Shown one piece after another: positions 1 through 5,051 of a stretch of 5,532 nucleotides of DNA. Source of the DNA: Lachnoclostridium sp. UBA6475. Its GTDB lineage: Bacteria > Bacillota > Clostridia > Lachnospirales > Lachnospiraceae. How positions within the stretch are numbered: position 1 is the stretch's first letter; each line of letters opens with the position of its first letter. The notes below the pieces were generated by a model. That model did not search any database. It had not been told where the DNA came from and was given only the letters and a program-made list of their open reading frames with translations. The stretch is taken from assembly GCA_002435545.1 (NCBI GenBank), contig DJNB01000045.1:725-6256 (forward strand), read 5' to 3'. Position numbers and translations under genes: made by a program.

Positions 1-1100
1 TTGTGAACGGAGAAGTGCCGGATCAAGACAGGTGGACGTTTTTCTTCCTTAGCCCGTTCCCTTTCTTCGTTATTGCAGGCCGTATAAATTCGTTCCAGCG
101 CACGGTTAATGTCGTTTGAACTCAGTAGGCTCCCAAAGCGGTTCTGGAAAATAAAACCGCTGTAACCATCAATGATTTCATCACAGAACCCAATTTGCTG
201 CTGCAAATTATATTCCGCAAGAAGTGCATTCTTTACATCGGAGAGCATTGGAATCATCCGAATGCCCGCTTTTGTCTTCGGAGTTGTAATGTGAAATCGG
301 CTTTCTGATTCTCCCTTATATTTCCGATAGATGGTGTTATGGTTGATGCTGATTGTCTTTTTTTCAAAGTCGCAATCCTCCCAACGCAAGCCAATCACTT
401 CGCCAACACGGCACCCCGTCCCTAAGAAAAAGGTGATAATGGACTTCCATCGGCAGTAGGTTTCAGAGGTGTTAAGGAAATCTATCAGCATTTCCTGTTC
501 CGGGATTGTTAAAGCTATACGCTTTGGCTTCTCCCAATCATATGTCCGCTTAATTTCACTCATCGCCCCCTCTGTGGGGTTCATGCGAATATATTCATCC
601 CGCACGGCCAAACGAAAGACTGGATGCAGAATAGAGTGAATGATTTCCATGGAGTTAGGCTTAAATCCGAGCCCATCAATTAGGCCGCTATAGAAGGAAT
701 AGATCGTGGAGTATTTAATGTCCTTGACTTTCTTAGAGCCTAGCACATCCTGAACGTATTTCTCGTACATATAAATGTAATTCGTTCTGGTGGACTCCTT
801 GAGTTTTGTTTTCGTGCTCATGTAGAGCTGAAACAGTTCATTAAGGGTCGCAGAATTTTCAACTTGAGCTTTGATTCCATCATCCAAATCCCGGTTAATT
901 TGCTTTTCCTTTTCCCGTAGGCTCAGATCTGGCTTGCTTCCTTTAGGAACCTTGTCGGTGGCAACCAGCCGATTACTGTAAACATCGTGCCGCTTTCCGT
1001 AAGCATCCGTATAGCGGTATCGATAAATGCCATCAGGACGCTGGGATTCGCCATCTTTCAGAATACGACCACGGGCGTCTGTGCGCTTTGCCGTTGCCAT
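1..1100 (-). CDS. int: Tn916-family tyrosine recombinase (integrase), C-terminus beyond left edge
   Basis: Site-specific recombinase that would excise and integrate the element by breaking and rejoining DNA at its ends. The visible 366 codons begin at ATG 1100-1098 with AAGGAG (1115-1110) upstream. The N-terminus (about residues 1-65, with RGRILKDGESQRPDG and LVATDKVPKG) matches the arm-type DNA-binding domain of Tn916 Int. Residues about 85-165 fit the helical core-binding domain (NSATLNELFQLYM). The catalytic domain starts near 185. The first catalytic Arg is R231 in GTGCRVGEVIGLRW, and the catalytic Lys lies in TPKTKAG (275-279). The frame is open to base 3 and ends in HFSVHN, just before the expected LRHTF box, so the His/Arg box and the nucleophilic Tyr are outside the window. 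Family length is about 400 residues, so only some 35-60 are missing. The xis-like gene lies 84 bases upstream on the same strand, the usual ICE order. Family assignment is very secure. Confidence 0.96.
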   Translation of the reverse strand, partial: MATAKRTDARGRILKDGESQRPDGIYRYRYTDAYGKRHDVYSNRLVATDKVPKGSKPDLSLREKEKQINRDLDDGIKAQVENSATLNELFQLYMSTKTKLKESTRTNYIYMYEKYVQDVLGSKKVKDIKYSTIYSFYSGLIDGLGFKPNSMEIIHSILHPVFRLAVRDEYIRMNPTEGAMSEIKRTYDWEKPKRIALTIPEQEMLIDFLNTSETYCRWKSIITFFLGTGCRVGEVIGLRWEDCDFEKKTISINHNTIYRKYKGESESRFHITTPKTKAGIRMIPMLSDVKNALLAEYNLQQQIGFCDEIIDGYSGFIFQNRFGSLLSSNDINRALERIYTACNNEERERAKEEKRPPVLIRHFSVH

Positions 1101-1126
1101 TGTGAATCACTCCTTATCTTGCTTTG

Positions 1127-1136
1127 TGTGGCCACA
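1127..1136. repeat. 10-bp perfect palindrome in the xis-int gap
   Basis: TGTGGCCACA is self-complementary over 10 bases and lies between the xis stop and the int ribosome binding site. It might be a protein-binding site for Int, Xis or a regulator, but a 10-bp palindrome can arise by chance and no second copy was noticed. Confidence 0.3.
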
Positions 1137-1184
1137 TAATAGAACAGAAAGTGATTTCGGTCAATGATGCGGCACTGATGGAAG

Positions 1185-1388
1185 TTAAGCAGAAATCATG
1201 TCTAAATAAATCTGGACCTTCTGGACATTCCAAAGGACTCTCTTTCCCAGCTGGATTCGCGCTTCCGCAAGCTCTCCTACATCGACTGCGGATTTGCGTC
1301 CACAGCCGAGCAGGGCTTGTAGCTCATCAGTAGTAACGGCAAGCCGTTTATGCCCAGAGGGAACCACATATCTCGTTGTTGCGTTCAT
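1185..1388 (-). CDS. xis: Excisionase-like small DNA-binding protein
   Basis: A 67-residue basic protein directly upstream of int, where Tn916-type elements carry xis. Excisionases are small winged-helix proteins that bind near the element ends and steer Int towards excision. The stretch TTDELQALLGCGRKSAVDVG (about residues 19-38) looks like the DNA-recognition helix region, and LGKRVLWNVQKVQIYLD (about 47-63) like the wing and final helix. The start chosen is ATG 1388-1386 because AGGAGG (1403-1398) lies 9 bases upstream; the frame runs on to 1430 but a start there would place this strong ribosome binding site inside the gene. It ends with TAA at 1187-1185, 84 bases before int, with no terminator seen, so the two are probably cotranscribed. 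A nested hairpin (1420-1480) sits just upstream. The role is inferred from size, helix pattern and position; the exact family name was not verified. Confidence 0.8.
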   Translation of the reverse strand: MNATTRYVVPSGHKRLAVTTDELQALLGCGRKSAVDVGELAEARIQLGKRVLWNVQKVQIYLDMISA

Positions 1389-1419
1389 ATTATGTAACCT
1401 CCTGATAGAATTCTCTAAG

Positions 1420-1480
1420 ATTAAAGCCACATGAATGCGCTGACAAGCTTCCCTGCCAGCGCATGATATCTAGCTTTAAT
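1420..1480 (-). promoter_or_regulatory. Nested inverted repeat upstream of the xis ribosome binding site
   Basis: Two nested stems are visible. The outer stem is ATTAAAGC (1480-1473 on the minus strand) with GCTTTAAT (1427-1420), 8 perfect pairs. The inner stem is ATGCGCTGGCA (1464-1454) with TGTCAGCGCAT (1445-1435), 11 pairs with one G-U, closing an 8-base loop. The imperfect pair is a G-U wobble only in minus-strand RNA; the plus-strand RNA would have a C-A mismatch. This favours a folded xis mRNA leader. No U-tract follows, so it is not a standard terminator. A DNA binding site for Xis or Int is the alternative. Confidence 0.6.
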
Positions 1481-1560
1481 TTTGCCGCACTTCCTGTTTG
1501 GAATGCCTTAACATATATGCTGAGTGCAGCAGACTGTAGATAAAGAACGGTCTTAACTCC

Positions 1561-1838
1561 AACCTATTTGCCACGCCCCCGGTTGGTGGGTATGATACAA
1601 GCCGCCTTTGGTAAGGCTGTCATAACTCTGCAAGTACCGCTGCCATCTGGCTGGCGTGTACCGCAGGGCTGCCCCCTAGTCCTTGGGGGCGCGTGAGCAA
1701 GTTCCATTTCACCACAGTAAGAGAGGATACCCCATACCAACTGGGGCCTTTCAGTTCGTAGATCGCTCTCAGGGGCTCCTGGGACGAATCTCAGAAGCCC
1801 CTTGTCATGGCGGCGAACCGACAATCTCCGAAAGGGTG
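1561..1838 (-). ncRNA. Structured leader RNA upstream of xis-int (unnamed)
   Basis: About 545 bases separate the sigma-like gene from xis and hold no convincing protein. Downstream of the promoter at 1845-1872 the minus strand is full of stems. AGGGGCTTCTG (1802-1792) pairs with CAGGAGCCCCT (1781-1771), 11 bp with one G-U. CCCCA (1746-1742) pairs with TGGGG (1734-1730). GCCCCC (1690-1685) pairs with GGGGGC (1676-1671). A longer arm runs 1666-1628, with inner stem GCCA/TGGC (1655-1652 with 1645-1642). GCCTT (1617-1613) pairs with AAGGC (1608-1604). The wobble in the first stem would be a C-A mismatch in plus-strand RNA. The C-run at 1690-1685 can instead pair with GGGGGCGTG (1580-1572), a mutually exclusive choice typical of switching RNAs. 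I do not recognise a known RNA family. The 3' limit is uncertain; transcription probably continues into xis. Confidence 0.5.
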
Positions 1839-1844
1839 TGTGTA

Positions 1845-1872
1845 CTTATATCATCTTGTATTCAGTTTTCAA
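1845..1872 (-). promoter_or_regulatory. Predicted sigma-A promoter for the leader-xis-int transcript
   Basis: On the minus strand TTGAAA (1872-1867) lies 16 bases before TATAAG (1850-1845), and a TGn extended -10 element precedes the hexamer (TGA at 1853-1851). Both hexamers match the housekeeping consensus at 5 or 4 of 6 positions. Transcription should start near 1838, which gives xis a leader of about 450 bases. The site lies in the gap after the sigma-like gene, where a promoter for the recombination genes would be expected. Confidence 0.65.
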
Positions 1873-1933
1873 GATGCAGAGAAGGGGGTGTGAACTTGTC
1901 CCTTCACCTATCGCCGATTTGAGAGCATTTTGT

Positions 1934-2416
1934 CTATGCCTTTTTCAGTTTGGAAACAATCTTTTTTTCGGCAGCTGCAAGGGTTTGGGAAATCGCCTGA
2001 TGGCAGGTGCCTTCTATTGCTGCAATCTCATATGTATCCAACTCTTCAATATGGTACATCCACATTCTGCGAAACTGAGTTGGAGTCAGCAGCGACTTCA
2101 CCTGATGAAACAGGAGACGCCGCTGGTGTACATATTCCTGAGCAGTTTCCTTTGCAGACATTTCGTCCTCCATACCGGAGCTTGCAGGGATACATTCTGT
2201 CAGGTCGTCTAGGCACACGGTATGGTTCCGGTAGAGATGATCTTTCTTCTCTTCAGCATGATTCTTTAACTGCATCCAGTTCTTCCATTTGCGGAATTCC
2301 TTGAGGCTGGAAAAATCCTGCACCGTAAGACGGATGAGATTGCCGTTGGCATCCTGATAAACGATTGCGGTGGGGTCTTTTTTGTTGAGCGCATGATCGG
2401 TTTTCCGATTGAACAT
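1934..2416 (-). CDS. Sigma-70-like regulator (region 4 helix-turn-helix), Tn916 orf7-like
   Basis: A 160-residue protein likely to act in transcription of element genes. The C-terminal part from about residue 107 (SLLTPTQFRRMWMYHIEEL, then DTYEIAAIEGTCHQAISQTL, ending in a lysine-rich helix) has the layout of sigma-70 region 4: a helix, a helix-turn-helix at about 128-157, and a basic tail. No region 2 is seen, so it may be a partial sigma-like regulator and not a full sigma factor. The N-terminal part is charged and carries YQDANGNLIRLTVQDF, seen in similar short ICE proteins. The start is ATG 2416-2414, with GGAGG (2428-2424) 7 bases upstream. A TTG at 2449 also opens the frame, but it would put this site inside the gene. 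In Tn916 a gene of this kind lies upstream of xis and int, as here. Its ribosome binding site is inside a strong hairpin (2420-2461). Confidence 0.85.
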   Translation of the reverse strand: MFNRKTDHALNKKDPTAIVYQDANGNLIRLTVQDFSSLKEFRKWKNWMQLKNHAEEKKDHLYRNHTVCLDDLTECIPASSGMEDEMSAKETAQEYVHQRRLLFHQVKSLLTPTQFRRMWMYHIEELDTYEIAAIEGTCHQAISQTLAAAEKKIVSKLKKA

Positions 2417-2419
2417 TAT

Positions 2420-2461
2420 GATTCCTCCAATTTGATTCAGATTTGTCAAATTGGAGAAATC
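2420..2461 (-). promoter_or_regulatory. 16-bp hairpin enclosing the ribosome binding site of the sigma-like gene
   Basis: On the minus strand GATTTCTCCAATTTGA (2461-2446) pairs with TCAAATTGGAGGAATC (2435-2420) over 16 positions, 15 Watson-Crick and one G-U, around a 10-base loop. The right arm contains the entire GGAGG (2428-2424), three bases from the end of the stem and 7 bases before ATG 2416. The only imperfect pair is a wobble in the minus-strand RNA and would be C-A in plus-strand RNA. Such a stem should hide the ribosome binding site when the leader is transcribed. A protein-bound DNA operator is the other reading. Confidence 0.75.
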
Positions 2462-2498
2462 GGCGGTGAGCGGGACCTGAAGACTTTGCGGCCTAGTT

Positions 2499-2530
2499 TT
2501 TTATATGTTAGTCGTAAGTCACATATAAAA
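2499..2530. repeat. AT-rich 10-bp inverted repeat with 12-bp spacer
   Basis: TTTTATATGT (2499-2508) and ACATATAAAA (2521-2530) are perfect inverted copies around a 12-base spacer. It lies about 125 bases beyond the stop of the integrase relic and just upstream of the sigma-gene hairpin. It could be an operator, or an old attachment site, since Tn916-type integrases favour AT-rich targets with T-run/A-run flanks. The rest of 2531-2653 holds no gene that I can support. Confidence 0.5.
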
Positions 2531-2653
2531 CATCGAATTCTTCTAGATAATATTGAAAATCAATTGATACCAAACAGCAATACGCTTCTCTATTATCCAC
2601 AAGGTAAATCCTCCCCCACTCGAAATTTCGGCAGCAGTATTTATTAGGTAATC

Positions 2654-2819
2654 TTAATTGCCTTTCAGGCTTGCAAAGAATTTCATCCTTTCTCCGTGGT
2701 CATTTCCGCGTAAATATTCATAGTAGTTTCAGTATCAGCATGATCTATGATTTCCTAAATAGTTTTAAATTACTCTCGTCCTCACGGAACGAACCACAAA
2801 ACGTAGAACAGAAGTTGTA
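2654..2819 (-). pseudogene. Decayed C-terminal tail of a second Tn916-family integrase
   Basis: Reading the minus strand from 2819 gives YNFCSTFCGSFREDESNLK, which lines up with the family motif HNLRHTFCTRFCENESNLK. After a one-base frame change near 2763 comes I-stop-EIIDHADTETTMNIYAEM, matching IQEIMGHADIETTMNIYAE. A second frame change near 2690 leads to MKFFASLKGN and a stop (2656-2654), the usual integrase ending. The family frame is therefore broken twice and carries a TAG where Gln is expected. The catalytic HxxR box has lost its residues (Arg to Cys, both His changed) and the Gly-His of MGH is now Asp-His; the nucleophile Tyr in NIYAE remains. Several changes are C-to-T or G-to-A, as in long decay. 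It is a different copy from the int at 1-1100. Upstream of 2819 I cannot follow the homology. The motif alignment is from memory of the family, not a search. Confidence 0.8.
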
Positions 2820-3331
2820 AACAATTTAAAAATAGAGTCATAGCTGTACTAAGTACAAAAACTATCAAAACGTACAGAAGTGTTATCGAAAGAATTCTTG
2901 TAATTCCATTGCAACTAAAAATTATATTTCTAAATATTGAATCATCCGTATTATTTTCCTTCTCAGAGCAAAATGAGCCAGACATGAAAAGGACAGGGTA
3001 AGTTCTTACCCTCAGTCGTTCATGCCTGGCCATTTGATAGCGTTCCATTATGTAGCCACTAACTGCACGCCCCTGTACGTGGTGCCACGATACAATATTG
3101 GGGGGCATAGTTGGATAGTTCCCTTTTCTGAAATAAATAGTGTTTTTCTCCAGCAACGCACTAAGCCAAATTTACTGCTGTGGCTTTCATGCACCAGAGG
3201 AATTCTTATTCTGCCATACCAGTTTCCAAAGTCTTTCCAATGAATTTCTGATAAATTTCAATAATTAAGAAATTATGTTTTAGCAAACCAACCTGCAGCG
3301 CACCAAATAAAACTACTGATTTGCCGTGGTA
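2820..3331. other. AT-rich interval with no convincing gene
   Basis: About 510 bases between the integrase relic and the radical SAM gene. A minus-strand frame is open at 2782-3156 (124 codons from a TTG, hydrophobic C-terminal 40 residues), but it overlaps the integrase relic in another frame and has no clear ribosome binding site. Another minus-strand frame is open at 3257-3048 and reads WYGRIRIPLV and PPILYRGTTYRGVQLVAT, which looks protein-like but has no start codon and no family I recognise; it could be a gene remnant. No terminator was found after the radical SAM stop. I see no RNA gene or insertion sequence end here. Confidence 0.5.
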
Positions 3332-4504
3332 TCAATGTTGTGTTATTTCCGCGTCATGCCGCCCAAACTCTGATCTCATTTTTATTTCTAAAAGTTTCCT
3401 GTCAACAAGACTTCTATAATATGTTTCACAGCTAATAATATTATGGTGCCGCACATTATCATCGGGGCACCCCCCGAGGCAAATTGGCGCAATGGTGCAT
3501 TTTCTGCATTCTTTTCCCTTTGGAAACTGTGCAACACGTAGTCTCGCAGACATCTCCGTCTCCATTGCGCCATTAAAAACGCTTCCAGAGATATATCGCC
3601 TGTCACCAAAGTAGTGCTCGCATGGATATAGCTCACCTTCCGGTCCGATACATGCATTATATTTGCAAATATTGTTACAGGGTACAGAGTGACTTTTGAG
3701 ACTTCTGATCGCCAACCCTTTTGTCATATACTTTCCTGAAACTGGGTCAAATAGCTGCATGTATTCTCGATTCATTTTGCACCAGCTTAAGAAATTTGCT
3801 CTTTCCGCCTTAACCGTCTCCCCATATTGCCTGATATTTGCAATGTAAATTTTTATTAACCCATCGAGTGACCTCTCCTTGAGCAAGTAGTCAGTTAATT
3901 CCACTGCAGCAGGAAGTCCATCTCTGTGTACATTAATTCGTACAGAGATTCGGATGGCATTGCATGCATTTGCTATATTATCCACAACCCGGTAGAATGC
4001 ATAAGATGTTGCACCTTTGCTTACGGCATAAACTTCAGGCATACCATCGATGCTTACTTGTGCGGTTGTAATTCCACAATTTGAAAGACGGGATGCAACA
4101 GACGGCGTGAGAAAAAAAGCATTTGTTGTAATGTGTCCATTAAATTCAATACAACATTTTTTACAAAGCTGCTGCACGGCCTGACATATATACTCCAGTA
4201 TATCTACATTCAAAAGAGGCTCACCGCCAAAGCCGTTAATGGAGATTCGCTCAAGGCTAGGGTTATTTTCGGCCTTCTCGCGGATAAAAGCAATCACTGC
4301 ATCTGCCGTTTCTTGTGACATTGTTACCCCATTTCTCTTTCCAGCTTCAAAGCAGTATGGACAATTATAGTTACATTGCATAGTTGGCGCAAGCGTAACA
4401 TTAAATACTCTGGGACTGGTATCATTAACATGATATTGCCACTGCTCAAGCAGACGACTTGTTTCATCAACGCTTTCGTCGACAACATATCCATTCTTTT
4501 TCAT
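3332..4504 (-). CDS. Radical SAM/SPASM peptide-maturase-like protein, 5' end missing
   Basis: A 390-residue protein with the CxxxCxxC cluster motif CNYNCPYCFE (Cys44, Cys48, Cys51) that binds the 4Fe-4S cluster cleaving S-adenosylmethionine, and GGEP (93-96), which helps hold it. The C-terminal third is a SPASM domain with Cys276, 280, 285, 295, 333, 336, 342, 346 and 359, enough for two auxiliary clusters, including CIGPEGELYPCE and CRKCTIAPICLGGCPD. Such enzymes modify ribosomally made peptides or act as sulfatase-maturase relatives; the substrate here is unknown. The first ATG (4504-4502) has no ribosome binding site. The frame stays open upstream for 21 codons, reading GEPVHKDFPYFDY, which looks like native protein, then meets a TGA at 4570-4568 with no start codon. 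Relatives usually have some 30 or more further N-terminal residues. I infer that the 5' end and promoter were removed at the joint near 4541-4558. No Cys-rich precursor gene is visible nearby. Confidence 0.9.
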   Translation of the reverse strand: MKKNGYVVDESVDETSRLLEQWQYHVNDTSPRVFNVTLAPTMQCNYNCPYCFEAGKRNGVTMSQETADAVIAFIREKAENNPSLERISINGFGGEPLLNVDILEYICQAVQQLCKKCCIEFNGHITTNAFFLTPSVASRLSNCGITTAQVSIDGMPEVYAVSKGATSYAFYRVVDNIANACNAIRISVRINVHRDGLPAAVELTDYLLKERSLDGLIKIYIANIRQYGETVKAERANFLSWCKMNREYMQLFDPVSGKYMTKGLAIRSLKSHSVPCNNICKYNACIGPEGELYPCEHYFGDRRYISGSVFNGAMETEMSARLRVAQFPKGKECRKCTIAPICLGGCPDDNVRHHNIISCETYYRSLVDRKLLEIKMRSEFGRHDAEITQH

Positions 4505-4540
4505 ATAGTCAAAGTATGGAAAGTCCTTGTGAACCGGTTC

Positions 4541-4558
4541 CCCTGCTTTGATATGAAG
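4541..4558. other. Recombination joint between two 5'-truncated divergent genes
   Basis: Left of this point the minus strand reads the radical SAM N-terminal region (from about 4540 leftwards); right of it the plus strand reads sortase sequence (DPSFILADYG from 4558). Neither gene has its own start: the radical SAM frame is stopped by TGA at 4570-4568, inside sortase-derived sequence, and the sortase frame by TGA at 4549-4551, inside or next to radical SAM-derived sequence. A palindrome GAACCGGTTC lies next to it at 4531-4540. No terminal inverted repeats or target duplication were recognised. Confidence 0.7.
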
Positions 4559-4608
4559 ACCCCAGTTTCATTCTGGCTGACTACGGTCTGGAAAGCGAAG
4601 TCTTTGCC

Positions 4609-5007
4609 GTGATCTCTATCCCCGCTTTGGAGCTGGAGATGCCGGTGTTTCTGGGCGCAAACTACCGTCACATGGCCGACGGTGCTGCTCTTTTAGGTCA
4701 AACCAGCATTCCCATTGGCGGAAGGGACACGAATTGCATCATTGCCGGCCATCGGGGATGGGGCGGTGCCTCCTACTTCCGGTATGTGGATAAACTGCAG
4801 CCCGGCGACGAGGTCATCATTACGAATCTCTGGGAAACGCTCCAGTACAGGGTGGCCGAAATCCAGATCATCCAGCCAAACGAAGTTGAGCAGATCCTGA
4901 TCAAACCCGGTCAGGAACTTGTCACCCTGCTGACCTGCCATCCCTATGCATCCGGAGGCAGGCAACGATACCTTGTGATCTGTGAAAGGGTAAATGAAAA
5001 TAATTAA
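4609..5007 (+). CDS. Class C-type sortase, 5'-truncated
   Basis: Cysteine transpeptidase of the kind that polymerises pilin subunits or anchors surface proteins at the membrane. All three catalytic residues are present: His48 in IIAGHRGW, Cys110 in TLLTCHPY, and Arg120 in RQRYLV (numbered from GTG 4609). GQTSIPIGG before the His is typical of class C enzymes. The gene is not whole: recognisable sortase sequence (DPSFILADYGLESEVFAV) begins upstream at 4558 in the same frame, preceded by a TGA at 4549-4551. Normal class C sortases carry a further 80-100 N-terminal residues with a signal or membrane segment and a lid; these are missing. GTG 4609 has no proper ribosome binding site and serves only as the first possible start. 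No C-terminal membrane segment is seen; the protein ends in CERVNENN. If made, it would be cytoplasmic and probably useless, so it is best treated as a gene remnant. The downstream gene is 44 bases away on the same strand. Confidence 0.85.
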   Translation: MISIPALELEMPVFLGANYRHMADGAALLGQTSIPIGGRDTNCIIAGHRGWGGASYFRYVDKLQPGDEVIITNLWETLQYRVAEIQIIQPNEVEQILIKPGQELVTLLTCHPYASGGRQRYLVICERVNENN

Positions 5008-5051
5008 AAAACATCACATTTTTACTGACTATAAATAACGGAGGTACTCAC

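Noticed and set aside
1564..1824. 86-codon minus-strand frame in the leader region
   Set aside because: It starts at TTG without a ribosome binding site and runs straight through the GC-rich stems; its apparent conservation, if any, is better explained by RNA structure.
1561..1838. Group II intron fragment, or guide RNA of a TnpB/IscB-type transposon, as identity of the structured region
   Set aside because: No domain V-like hairpin, no reverse transcriptase, and no TnpB or IscB gene in the window; nothing specific supports either.
1802..2304. Two overlapping plus-strand frames (1802-2212 and 1930-2304)
   Set aside because: They lie opposite the sigma-like gene, have no ribosome binding site, and show no recognisable protein features; they are shadows of the real gene.
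2782..3156. 124-codon minus-strand frame with a hydrophobic C-terminus, possible membrane protein
   Set aside because: Its 3' end overlaps the integrase relic in a different frame, the start is TTG without a ribosome binding site, and the hydrophobicity is what T-rich sequence gives by chance.
4531..4540. Perfect palindrome GAACCGGTTC beside the gene joint
   Set aside because: Too short to call a recombination site by itself and no second copy was noticed; mentioned only as context for the joint.
4693..4965. Minus-strand frame opposite the sortase
   Set aside because: It lies entirely inside a recognisable sortase coding region on the plus strand; shadow frame.
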